A stretch of DNA of 64,000 nt from Hymenobacter elongatus (lineage in GTDB: Bacteria > Bacteroidota > Bacteroidia > Cytophagales > Hymenobacteraceae), in NCBI RefSeq assembly GCF_004745955.1, contig NZ_SRLD01000027.1, positions 1-64,000 on the forward strand. Direction: 5' to 3'. Of the stretch, positions 24,387 to 32,460 are shown piece after piece. Position numbers and translations under genes: made by a program. The notes beneath the pieces were generated by a model, which had not been told where the DNA came from, ran no database searches, and worked only from the letters and a program-made list of their open reading frames with translations. How positions within the stretch are numbered: position 1 is the first letter of the stretch; each line of letters starts with the position of its first letter.

Positions 24387-25345
24387 CTTTGCACCAGAGC
24401 CCCGAGTTTGGAGAAATCCTGCTGGCCACCGCCCAAAGTTTAGGCCTGCCCGAAGCCTTCGTGGAGAAGGACTATTGGGTGACCTACGTGCTGCGGGCCC
24501 TGGCTGATTCGCCTTACCGTGAGCAGCTGGTGTTCAAAGGTGGTACGGCCCTGTCTAAGGCCTACGGGCTGGTGGAACGGTTTTCTGAAGACGTGGACCT
24601 GGCCATTGCCGGCACCGAAGGCTGGACTGGCGGGCAGGTCAAGAAGCTCATGGATGCGGGCGCCAAGCACATCACCCAGGGCCTAACGGCCGTGGTAGAA
24701 GCGGGCGTAACCGTGCGCGGGAGCCACTTCCGCAAGACCCTGCACCAGTTTCCGGCTGCTACCGCGCCCACCACCGGCAGTCAGGTGCGGCCGGGCGCGG
24801 TGCTGCTTGAAGTCAATGCCTTTGCCCGCCCCTACCCCAGTCAGTGGCGGCCGGTGCAGGCCTACGCCGGCCAGTTCCTGACCCAGCGCGGCGAGCTAAG
24901 GCTGGTGGAGCAGCACGGCCTGGCTCCGTTTGAGGTGCTCGTACTGGCACTGGAGCGGACGATGGTAGAGAAGGTACTGGCCCTGGTACGTGCGGGCTAT
25001 GCCCCGGACCCGCTGGCGGAGCTGCAAGCGAAAATCCGCCACACTTATGACCTGCATCAGCTCTTGCAGCAGCCCGCGCTGCAGCAATTTCTGGCTAGCT
25101 CGGCATTCGAAACGATGCTGGCCGAAGTACGCGCCGACGACGCCCGCAACCAGGAGTTTCAGGGCGACTGGGCTGCTCAGCCGCTGGCAGAAGCCCTACT
25201 ATTCGCTGATGCTGACCGCACCTGGCGGCAACTCGTGCCGACCTACCAGGGCGCTTTTCGGCAGCTGGTTTACGGGGCGCTGCCGCCTGAAACTAGCGTA
25301 CAGCAAACTCTAACTTGGATAGGCCGTCGATTACATGGTTTGTAA
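24383..25345 (+). CDS. abiEii: AbiEii/AbiGii nucleotidyltransferase toxin
   Basis: A 320-residue toxin. The start is chosen as GTG 24383, which forms a GTGA overlap with the antitoxin stop and begins just before the conserved LHQSPEFGEIL; an in-frame GTG 12 bp upstream is possible. The nucleotidyltransferase motifs are present: FKGGTALSKAYGLVERFSED then VDLAI, giving GGT at 53-55 and D70/D72. EKDYWVTYVLRAL at 28-40 is also typical. Family members transfer nucleotides to tRNA or other RNA and stop growth, serving in phage abortive infection and plasmid maintenance. Confidence 0.9.
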   Translation: MTLHQSPEFGEILLATAQSLGLPEAFVEKDYWVTYVLRALADSPYREQLVFKGGTALSKAYGLVERFSEDVDLAIAGTEGWTGGQVKKLMDAGAKHITQGLTAVVEAGVTVRGSHFRKTLHQFPAATAPTTGSQVRPGAVLLEVNAFARPYPSQWRPVQAYAGQFLTQRGELRLVEQHGLAPFEVLVLALERTMVEKVLALVRAGYAPDPLAELQAKIRHTYDLHQLLQQPALQQFLASSAFETMLAEVRADDARNQEFQGDWAAQPLAEALLFADADRTWRQLVPTYQGAFRQLVYGALPPETSVQQTLTWIGRRLHGL

Positions 25346-25366
25346 GTACTACCATTCACGCCTGCT

Positions 25367-26293
25367 TCAGGATTGCTGATAGCTAAAACGCCTAAAATCC
25401 GGGTCATACACCACTGGCAGTGTATAGGTTTTTTCTTCTGCGCGTTTATCAGTAACCAGCACTTCAGCTACGTTTCCCTGCAACTGCAATTGAGCATGGT
25501 TATGCTCCTTTGCCCGGTTTAAAATGCCGATAACCCCGTTGTAAATCATTAAAGTGGCATGAAACTTATCTGCCCATTCACTAAACGAAATCGCTCTTAA
25601 CTGCGAGTGCGGGTCTGATTCAATGTAATTGCCCAACTGCATGTGGTCCCCTTGAAAGCTGAAGTTCGAGTGGGCAACAGAGTTTCTCAATTGGGTCAGA
25701 TAGGCTCGCTTTAGCGCTTCGTAAAGGATAGGCGAAATGCGTTCCAATCGATTTCGAATGCTTTTGCGGATGATGTCTTGCCGAGTACCAGTGCCATTGT
25801 TATCCCGCGAACTTTCCAGGATTTTGAAATTCCAATCATAGGGCTTGCCTTCTAGCAAGCGAACAAACTCATAAAGTATCTTGATTATGTAATCCGATTC
25901 CCATATTTTAATATAAATCAAGGTTTCGATGTGAATACTCGTGGCCTCTAGGTCCTCGTGGGCATCCCGCTCTCCCCAATTTTGCGCTTGCACTAGCTCC
26001 GCGATTTTCGCCAACCACTCGACGTGTGTGACCTTTGCTGTTTGAGTCTGCCTGTAGAGGTTGATGAATTGATAGTGGGTAAAATAAGACCATCCCATAC
26101 GCCCCGGCCCAATGACATGGGGGTTCAGCCTTCCCCCATCAAAACCGAGTACTGTAGGGTCAAAGCTTCCATTCTCCTGAATCAAAATGATGTCACCGGG
26201 ATGCCGCTGATTGGCAATGGCCAGTTGAAACAACCGCTCAAACTCGGGCTCAAGGGCTTTGCCCTCCTTTTCTACTAAATCTGAAAAAAGCAT
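25367..26293 (-). CDS. Hypothetical protein with HEPN-type RX4H motif
   Basis: A 308-residue soluble protein, not assigned to a named family. The C-terminal helical part contains ALKRAYLTQLRNSVAHSNF: R203-N-S-V-A-H208 is the RNxxxH signature of HEPN ribonucleases. The N-terminal part has PGDIILIQENGSFDPTVLGF and LNPHVIGPGRMGWSYF. The gene is AT-richer than the plasmid backbone and sits alone, convergent with the AbiE toxin gene with 21 bp between the stops. HEPN proteins commonly act as RNA-cutting toxins or defence effectors; here that is inference from the motif. No antitoxin partner is evident. Confidence 0.6.
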   Translation of the reverse strand: MLFSDLVEKEGKALEPEFERLFQLAIANQRHPGDIILIQENGSFDPTVLGFDGGRLNPHVIGPGRMGWSYFTHYQFINLYRQTQTAKVTHVEWLAKIAELVQAQNWGERDAHEDLEATSIHIETLIYIKIWESDYIIKILYEFVRLLEGKPYDWNFKILESSRDNNGTGTRQDIIRKSIRNRLERISPILYEALKRAYLTQLRNSVAHSNFSFQGDHMQLGNYIESDPHSQLRAISFSEWADKFHATLMIYNGVIGILNRAKEHNHAQLQLQGNVAEVLVTDKRAEEKTYTLPVVYDPDFRRFSYQQS

Positions 26294-26430
26294 AATAGAA
26301 AAAGGGGAATAGAATGAGCTTTAGATGCTCCCTGTTGCAGGAAGGCCTGAAATGAAAAATGCCAATAAGTGTTCAGGCTTAAGATTTAAGCTTTTACCAG
26401 CACATCATTATGCTTGATGTTCTTAATAAG

Positions 26431-26913
26431 CTACTTGGCATTTGAGGGCGGGCCATGCTGCAGGTAGTAGTTCACCGCTTCGTCGACCAGCTCCTTGAGG
26501 TACACCCGCCGACTGTGGTGCATAAGCTCCTCGTGGATGTAGGCCAGGGCCGCCCGCTGAGTTTCTCCTTCCAAGCGAATCAGAGAGGGCTGCAGCCCGG
26601 CAGAAGTTCCTTCAACGGGAGCGGGTGCTTGCGCTTTCGGCGGCCGGCCCCTCCCCTTTTTGGTGGCCGGCGCTACAGGTGCCGGCTGTCGTGGTGCGGA
26701 TACGGGTGCCGCAGCTACTGTCTGAACCGGGACCACTGCGGGCGCTGGAGGCAACGGCGTGGGCTGCGGTGCGGGCTCCGGTGCCGAGACGGTTGTGGGC
26801 GCTGGAGCAATAGGTTCAGCTACGGCCGGGGCGGCCGGCATGTGGCCGGGCTGCCCGCGCAGCATGGACATCTTCTCGTCCGTGGAGATTTTCAGGCGTT
26901 GAATCTTGGCCAT
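26431..26913 (-). CDS. ParB-like partition partner (RHH-type C-terminus)
   Basis: A 160-residue protein. A short conserved N-terminus (MAKIQRLKISTDEKMSMLRG) resembles the ParA-contacting tail of plasmid partition partners. A Pro/Ala/Val-rich linker follows (30-110), containing the AT-hook-like KKGRGRPPKA. The C-terminal helical segment (LAYIHEELMHHSRRVYLKEL then VDEAVNYYL) resembles DNA-binding ribbon-helix-helix or DUF3408 domains. The ATG overlaps the parA stop (TAATG), so the pair is translationally coupled. Confidence 0.7.
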   Translation of the reverse strand: MAKIQRLKISTDEKMSMLRGQPGHMPAAPAVAEPIAPAPTTVSAPEPAPQPTPLPPAPAVVPVQTVAAAPVSAPRQPAPVAPATKKGRGRPPKAQAPAPVEGTSAGLQPSLIRLEGETQRAALAYIHEELMHHSRRVYLKELVDEAVNYYLQHGPPSNAK

Positions 26914-27641
26914 TACGATACGAGTTCAGAGATGAGTTGGGCCCGGGCAATCAGCTCGTCGCACAGGGCGCGCACTTCGGCTTCCACGGCGGCATCGGCC
27001 CCCACCGCCCGGCGGTAGGCCGAATTGAGGTAGCTGTAGCGGGTAGACAGGCGCTTGTAGCAGCCGAGCTGGCGCAGGGAGGCCTGCAGCCGCGGCAAAC
27101 CCAGCGCATCGGTGAATTCGTCCATGTCCTTTTCCTCCTTCAGGTTGGTGCGGTGCGAGTGCACCCCGAAGAACTGGAAGTCCAGCCCTTGCTCCCGCGA
27201 GAGCCGCGAAATCTCCTGCAGCAGCTGCATGAAGGAAATCGTGGCCAGGCGCTCGGCATCGGAGGCGCCCACGGGCACGAGCACTACGTTGGCCCCGCTG
27301 AGCACGTCAATCATAGCCGTGTCATCGGAGCGGCCGGGCACGTCGATGAACACCACGTCGTAGTCGTCGCCCACCTCATCCAGGCGGTCGTACACCTGGC
27401 CCATGCCCACGGATTCGAGCGCGTAGGGAAAAGCGGGCTCGGCCAGGGTGCCGGCTTCGCGCTCCAGGTCCACGCTGGGCTGGTCGTTGGTGAGGCGCAC
27501 GCCGGCCAGCGTTTGCTGGGAGTCGGCGTCGACCACCAGCACGCGGTAGCCATAGTCGGCGGCCAGCGCCCCGGCCAGCACGGTGATGAGGGTGCTCTTA
27601 CCAATGCCGCCCTTCTGGTTGGCAACGCAGATGATTTTCAT
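26913..27641 (-). CDS. parA: ParA family partition ATPase
   Basis: A 242-residue ATPase with the deviant Walker A motif KGGIGKST at 10-17, switch motif VVDADSQQTLAGVRL and Walker B-like DVVFIDVPGRSDD. It lacks the N-terminal HTH of type Ia ParA, so it is a type Ib-like or conjugative-element ParA/TraA. It segregates the plasmid by moving ParB-centromere complexes over the nucleoid. A TAnnTTTG match on the minus strand (27717-27724) lies about 75 bp upstream, next to the repeat-rich candidate centromere. Confidence 0.88.
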   Translation of the reverse strand: MKIICVANQKGGIGKSTLITVLAGALAADYGYRVLVVDADSQQTLAGVRLTNDQPSVDLEREAGTLAEPAFPYALESVGMGQVYDRLDEVGDDYDVVFIDVPGRSDDTAMIDVLSGANVVLVPVGASDAERLATISFMQLLQEISRLSREQGLDFQFFGVHSHRTNLKEEKDMDEFTDALGLPRLQASLRQLGCYKRLSTRYSYLNSAYRRAVGADAAVEAEVRALCDELIARAQLISELVS

Positions 27642-27724
27642 AAAGCGAGGGAACTAATGGTGACGGCTGCGACCAGCGCAGCAGGGTGCAAAATAAGCAG
27701 CTTGTTTCTCAATTTTCAAACTTA

Positions 27725-27970
27725 CTTGTAAACTTGTTTTTTTGTTTCCTGAAAAATAAAGCAGCTTATTTCTATAGTTTTCTATTTCTCAGGAAATATA
27801 GCTAAAAAAAAATAAGATATAATGTTTACTGAGAAAGCAGTAAACATTTATTAAAAGCTCTTAAGAAACTTATTTCCTAAAATCTTAAGAAACAAACGGG
27901 AATACGGGGCGTAAAGCGGCGGGGATGCAGTCCCGAGCTTTTCTATTTTCCTTGTTTCCTAAGAAATAAA
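27725..27970. other. Candidate centromere (parS-like repeats) upstream of parA
   Basis: A sharply AT-rich gap holding several related inverted repeats: TTTCCTGAAAAA near 27745, ATTTCTCAGGAAAT at 27784-27797, and AATGTTTACTG/CAGTAAACATT with a 6-nt loop (27821-27848). It also holds the direct repeat CTTAAGAAAC at 27860-27869 and 27884-27893, and TTTCCTAAGAAAT at 27955-27967. TTTCCT/AGGAAA recurs on both strands. Position beside parA and repetition suggest partition-complex binding. The rest of 27970-28200 shows no gene. Confidence 0.5.
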
Positions 27971-28204
27971 AAAACTACTTGTTCGCCTCTACCATGAGCA
28001 TTGCAAATGCCGCCCACGAGTCCTGCCGGGCATTCTTGACAAGCAGAGATGAGACTTAACCAACGGTGCTGCTTGCCCCAAACTGCAGCCGAAGCACGGC
28101 AGGCTTACCAAGGAGAAGGCGGTACCTCAAACGGGGGTGATGAGCTAGCCCGGCCCTCGGAGAGACCAATGGAACGATTAGCAATAGGGTAGTTAGCAAG
28201 AAGA

Positions 28205-28266
28205 CTACCACTTAATCGCGCTAACGCACTGATTAAATGGTAGATACTTATCAACAGAGTTGATAA
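28205..28266. other. Candidate origin of transfer (oriT)
   Basis: Two adjacent inverted repeats just upstream of the mobilisation genes. CTACCACTTAATC (28205-28217) pairs with GATTAAATGGTAG (28231-28243), 12 of 13 positions, around a 13-nt GC-rich centre. TTATCAAC/GTTGATAA (28248-28266) is perfect, around AGA. Stem-loops beside relaxase genes are the normal oriT layout. The nick site itself cannot be assigned. Confidence 0.55.
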
Positions 28267-28325
28267 ATGATAAAGCGTAGCTCTAAAACATTAATAGACA
28301 GCTGCTAGCAATTAAAAACCACAGT

Positions 28326-28802
28326 ATGCAGGACCAGAAATCACTATCGTCTCCACCGGTAAGCAGGGGCCCAGCCGTGAAGCACGTGACGGTCAGCGGC
28401 CCGGCGCACCGGCAGGTAGGGGCGGAGTCGGCCCGGCTGGGACTTACCCGCACGGAATACGCCGACGCGGCCATTCGCTACTTCGCCGAGCGAAGCTTAA
28501 ACCCGGTCGAGGCGCAAGCCCGGGAAGGGCAGCTCATCATGGCGGAAATCAAGCGGCTGGGCGACCGGGTGTTTTCCTATCTACAGGAGCAGGAACGGGG
28601 ACTGTTGCTGGAAATGGTGCGCTCGCAGCTACGGCAGCAGGCCGTGCAGGAGCAAACCCTGCGGGTGGTAGAGAATTTATTAGCCCCGGAAGGAGGGGAG
28701 GCCTTACACAAAATTCAGCAAAGAAATCAGGCGCGTATCGCGGAAGTGACGGCGGCGGGCCTAGCTGCTTTGGATATAAAGGCGCTGAATAAAAAGTCTT
28801 AA
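28326..28802 (+). CDS. Relaxosome accessory protein (BfmA/BtgA- or MobB-like)
   Basis: A 158-residue protein immediately upstream of the relaxase. The N-terminal segment KHVTVSGPAHRQVGAESARL then GLTRTEYADAAIRYFAERSL is a ribbon-helix-helix-like DNA-binding pattern. A long charged helical tail follows (VFSYLQEQERGLLLEMVRSQ). This matches small Bacteroidota mobilisation proteins that bind oriT and recruit the relaxase. Only 16 bp separate it from the relaxase gene, and the candidate oriT is about 60 bp upstream. Confidence 0.75.
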   Translation: MQDQKSLSSPPVSRGPAVKHVTVSGPAHRQVGAESARLGLTRTEYADAAIRYFAERSLNPVEAQAREGQLIMAEIKRLGDRVFSYLQEQERGLLLEMVRSQLRQQAVQEQTLRVVENLLAPEGGEALHKIQQRNQARIAEVTAAGLAALDIKALNKKS

Positions 28803-28818
28803 ATCGGGTATTGACGCC

Positions 28819-29844
28819 ATGCACGCCAAGCTTATTAACCCCAAAATCAACGGCAAGAAGGCCTATAATAATCAGGGTAGTGCTGCGCAGGCCTTGAATT
28901 ACTTAACCCACGAGGCCCGCCAAAATGGGCAGGAAGCACACTTTTTTGATGGGCAGCGGGAGGCGCTGGACCGGGACGCAGTACTCATAGCGCTGGACCA
29001 TAATGTGAAGGGACTGCGGGCCAAGGAGGCCAAGTTTTATTCCCTGGTGCTCAGCCCGAGCCCGGAGGAGCTGGCCCATATTGGCGGTGGGGATGAGGCG
29101 AAGCTGCGCGCTTATACCCGGGAAGTGATGGCGGCCTACGCGACGGGCTTCCGCCTGAAAGACGGCGGGGCAGTGGAGAAAGATGACCTGGTGTGGGGTG
29201 CCATCATTCACCAGCAGCGCGCCCACCGGGGCACGGACGCGGCCGTAAAGGAGGGGGAGGCCCGACCAGGGCAGGCGCGCCCCGGACTGCAGGCCCACAT
29301 CCACGTGGTGGTATCGGCCCGGGACCGGGCCCAGCGCGTCACGCTCAACCCCGGTGGTCGCGTGAGCCGGTTTAGTTTGCGCGACTGGCAGGAGGAGGCG
29401 CGGGTGTTATTTGAGCGGCAGTTCCAGTACCAGGGGCCCACTCCTAATCGGAAGGCGGCCCCCAACATCGTGTCGCCCAACCCGAAGCGTAATGCCCGCA
29501 TTGCGGAGCGGGTGGAGCAGTTGAACCGGCAGGCCGCGCCCAGCCAGTGGCTGGAGGCGGAGCGGGTACAGCGCATCGCGCAAGGCCGGGGCTACGACCC
29601 CATTTTTTACGACCGGCTGCGGCGGCTGGAGGACCGGGCCCGGCAGGGGCAGCCGCTGGATAACGCCTACCACCTGCTGGCCACGGGCCGGGAGGAGCCG
29701 GCCCGCACCAATACCGGGCACCAGGTGCGGCAGGCCCTGCACAGCCTGCAGCAAGCCCTGCGCGCCACAAGCGGCCCGGAGCGCGTGATAACCGAGGACA
29801 TTGGCGAGCCGCGCCGGCGCGGACAGTGGGAGGCCGAGCTGTGA
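28819..29844 (+). CDS. Relaxase/mobilisation protein (BtgB/DUF5712-like)
   Basis: A 341-residue relaxase expected to nick oriT and pilot the strand. The histidine motif AHIHVVVSARD at 159-169 (H160, H162) provides metal ligands. An upstream HQQRAHRGTD and the N-terminal NNQGSAAQALNYLTHEA with the candidate Tyr are typical of DUF5712/BtgB-type relaxases of Bacteroidota. The C-terminal 100 residues are a basic helical region. It is followed 34 bp later by the coupling-protein gene, completing a classical mob cassette. Confidence 0.82.
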   Translation: MHAKLINPKINGKKAYNNQGSAAQALNYLTHEARQNGQEAHFFDGQREALDRDAVLIALDHNVKGLRAKEAKFYSLVLSPSPEELAHIGGGDEAKLRAYTREVMAAYATGFRLKDGGAVEKDDLVWGAIIHQQRAHRGTDAAVKEGEARPGQARPGLQAHIHVVVSARDRAQRVTLNPGGRVSRFSLRDWQEEARVLFERQFQYQGPTPNRKAAPNIVSPNPKRNARIAERVEQLNRQAAPSQWLEAERVQRIAQGRGYDPIFYDRLRRLEDRARQGQPLDNAYHLLATGREEPARTNTGHQVRQALHSLQQALRATSGPERVITEDIGEPRRRGQWEAEL

Positions 29845-29878
29845 TTCAAACCAAACATACCATTTAGCTAAACTTTGT

Positions 29879-32023
29879 ATGAGTATGATGAGCGCGCCCC
29901 GGCAGCCGGGTAACCACCGCCTGACCGGCTTTTACGTCGCCTTAACCTTTCTGCTGGTGTTGCTGGCCGGCGGTGAGTATTACTGCCTCATCCACCCAGG
30001 CGTGGTGGCGGAGGCAGCGCCCTCCGTTGCCCCGAAAGCGGGTTTGGGTACGGCCATCACCCACCGCTTGCTGGCCGGCTTGGTCAGTTTCTACCAGCGC
30101 TATGGCCAGCTTATTCGCGCCGCGGTACTGGTAGGAGGGGGGCTGCTGGCCGTGCTGCTACACGCCCCACCCGCGCGGCCCGGGCAGCGACGCTGGCAGC
30201 CCACACAGCTGCAGCTGCGGCGCATCCAGCTCGGAGCGGCGGGGGTGGGCTTGCTCAGTGGGGCGCTGCTACTGGCACTGGGCACGTTTTCGGCCGGGAT
30301 TATTACTTGGCTGTACCCCACGGCGGCTCTGTTGGTGTTGGGCGCGGGGTTGGTAGCAGGAGTGACGCGGGCCCTGCATAAGACCGAGCGGTTCGGGCTG
30401 CGCACCGAGCGCCGGCAGCAGGAATCCGAGCACGGCTTTAGTCTGGCCACGACGGACGGGGGCTGGATTAACATTCCCAACCCCTTTCGGGGTACCCTGG
30501 TACTCGGCGGCGCGGGAGCAGGCAAGTCCTACTCCATTGGCGAGCCGCTGATTGAGCAGTTCACGGAGAAGGGGTTTGCCGGCCTCATCTATGACTTTAA
30601 GTTTCCGGTGCTGGCCGAGGCGGCGCAGAAGGCATTTGTGCTGGCTGACGCCAAAGCAGTGGCAGCCGGGGAGGAGCCAGCTCATGTGCAGCTGCACATC
30701 ATCAACTTTAAAGACCTGGAACGCAGCGAGCGAGTGAACCCGCTGCGGGCCGATAAGATGCCGGTGGTGGCCTACGCCAACGAGTATGCCCGCGCCATTA
30801 TGTCCAACCTGAACCCGGAGAGCATCAAAAAGATGGACTTCTTCGACACCAGCGCCAATGCCTTTCTGACGGCCATCATCTGGTTTTACAAGAAGAACTT
30901 CCCTACTTTCTGCACCTTGCCCCACGTGGTCAACACAGCCCTGCACCCGGATTTTACCCACGTGCTGAGTATGCTGGATTCGGACCCCGAGTGCGGTGAC
31001 ATGGTGCGCTCCATCACCACGGCCGTGAAGCAGCGGGCCGAGAAGCAGGTGGCCGGTGTAATTGCCTCGCTGCAGATTGTGCTCACCCGCATCAACTCCC
31101 CGGAAATTGCCTGGGTGCTTACCCCCGACGAGGCGAGAGGGGAGGGGTTCAGCCTGGAGCTGAATGACAAGAAGGCCCCCAAGGTGCTAGTGGTGGGCAA
31201 CGACCCCACACTCAAGGAAACTTTCTCACCTGTCATTAGCTGCATCGTGGCCGTGGCGCTGAAGCTGATGAACCAGCAGCACAAGCACCCGAGCTACGTG
31301 TTTCTCGACGAGGCGGCCACCATCTACGTGCCCAACCTGGAGGTGATACCGGCCACGGCCCGCAGCAACAAGGTGGCCATGATTTACATGACCCAGGACC
31401 TGAGCCAGATGATTGACGCCTACGGCCGGGAGAAGATGCAGGTCATGGTCAGCAACCTCAACAACCAGTTTTTCGGCAAGGTCAACTCCCTCGAAACGGC
31501 CAAGTTCGTCTCGGAGCTGGTGGGCAAGGAGGACCGGGAAATGGTCTCGGCCAGCCTGGGCCGCAGCCAGAGCGGCGGCGCCCGGGGCGCGGGCAGCAGC
31601 AGCAACCAAAGCGTGAGTTGGCAGGAGCGCAACCTGGTGCGCCTGCAGGATACCATCACCCTCGAAACCGGCGAGTTTATCGGCCAGACGGTGGAAACGG
31701 ACCAGCCCTTTTTCCAGGGCAAAGTCGCGCGCCAACCCACTGCCGGCCACTACCCGCTGCATCCGCTGGCCACGTTCGAGGGTGGCCCGGCGCCGGTGCT
31801 GGCTGCTACCCCGGTAGGGGAGGGGCCGAGCCGAGATTGGCTGAGTCAGCGCCGGGCGGCGCGGCAGGCTGGCAGCCAGCCCGCTGCGGAGCCGGTCAGT
31901 GCATTACAGGCGGTCATTCAGGCCAATTTTGAGCTGATTCGCGAAGACGTGGCCGGCATCGTAGGCCAGTATGCCAATACCTTGAAACCGGGTCAGATGC
32001 CTGATAATGAGCCCATGCTTTAA
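29879..32023 (+). CDS. mobC: VirD4-type coupling protein (MobC/TraG-like ATPase)
   Basis: A 714-residue type IV coupling protein that links relaxosome and channel. The start is ATG 29879; upstream in-frame codons lie inside the relaxase gene. The N-terminal 165 residues hold several transmembrane helices (FYVALTFLLVLLAG, AVLVGGGLLAVLL, LLSGALLLALGTF). Walker A is GGAGAGKS at 210-217 and Walker B is in YVFLDEAATIYVP. The TraG/VirD4 motif MIYMTQDLSQM and a C-terminal Pro/Ala tail follow. A decayed second copy of this gene's 3' part occurs at 46841. Confidence 0.92.
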   Translation: MSMMSAPRQPGNHRLTGFYVALTFLLVLLAGGEYYCLIHPGVVAEAAPSVAPKAGLGTAITHRLLAGLVSFYQRYGQLIRAAVLVGGGLLAVLLHAPPARPGQRRWQPTQLQLRRIQLGAAGVGLLSGALLLALGTFSAGIITWLYPTAALLVLGAGLVAGVTRALHKTERFGLRTERRQQESEHGFSLATTDGGWINIPNPFRGTLVLGGAGAGKSYSIGEPLIEQFTEKGFAGLIYDFKFPVLAEAAQKAFVLADAKAVAAGEEPAHVQLHIINFKDLERSERVNPLRADKMPVVAYANEYARAIMSNLNPESIKKMDFFDTSANAFLTAIIWFYKKNFPTFCTLPHVVNTALHPDFTHVLSMLDSDPECGDMVRSITTAVKQRAEKQVAGVIASLQIVLTRINSPEIAWVLTPDEARGEGFSLELNDKKAPKVLVVGNDPTLKETFSPVISCIVAVALKLMNQQHKHPSYVFLDEAATIYVPNLEVIPATARSNKVAMIYMTQDLSQMIDAYGREKMQVMVSNLNNQFFGKVNSLETAKFVSELVGKEDREMVSASLGRSQSGGARGAGSSSNQSVSWQERNLVRLQDTITLETGEFIGQTVETDQPFFQGKVARQPTAGHYPLHPLATFEGGPAPVLAATPVGEGPSRDWLSQRRAARQAGSQPAAEPVSALQAVIQANFELIREDVAGIVGQYANTLKPGQMPDNEPML

Positions 32024-32099
32024 GGGCCACCTTGGGCACCATAATGCCGGGTTTTTTGTTTAATTTGTACTCGCATTCCCCGTTAACGTACTGCCTTTT

Positions 32100-32357
32100 A
32101 TGAACACGCAAGTTTCTCACATACCGCAGTTTGGTCCCCGCGAACAAACTCGCGAGCAGCGGCAGTTTATCATAAACCAGTCGCTGGGCATCACCCGCAG
32201 CCAGGGCGCGTACCAAGAGCCCGAGTGGCTAGCGGAGCTGCACGCCCAGTACATCGACGGGCAGATTGACCTGGCCACCGTAGGCGCCCGCCACGACGAG
32301 CACCAGCGCCAGCTACAGGGGCACAACTTCGAGCATGCGCTCTCGCACGTGGCTTAA
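32100..32357 (+). CDS. VbhA-like antitoxin of the Fic protein
   Basis: An 85-residue helical protein. INQSLGITRSQGAY followed by EWLAELHAQYIDGQIDLATV matches VbhA-type Fic inhibitors (S...EG...YxxGEIxxxE). The usual inhibitory Glu appears replaced by Gln in S-Q-G, so inhibition strength may differ. It lies directly upstream of the fic gene with a strong terminator between them. It should occupy the Fic ATP site and block AMPylation. Confidence 0.7.
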   Translation: MNTQVSHIPQFGPREQTREQRQFIINQSLGITRSQGAYQEPEWLAELHAQYIDGQIDLATVGARHDEHQRQLQGHNFEHALSHVA

Positions 32358-32384
32358 CTGCTCCCTTTCTCGATATGTAATTGT

Positions 32385-32415
32385 ATTAGCCCGGCTTCGG
32401 TCGGGCTAATTTTTT
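32385..32415 (+). terminator. Strong terminator/attenuator between antitoxin and fic
   Basis: A perfect 9-bp stem ATTAGCCCG/CGGGCTAAT with an 8-nt loop containing TTCGG, followed by TTTTT. It sits 28 bp after the antitoxin stop and 46 bp before the Fic ATG. It should lower toxin transcription relative to antitoxin. Confidence 0.85.
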
Positions 32416-32460
32416 GGCCCTATTCCAGCGAGAAGCTCGGCTCTCGTATTTACGAGTACG

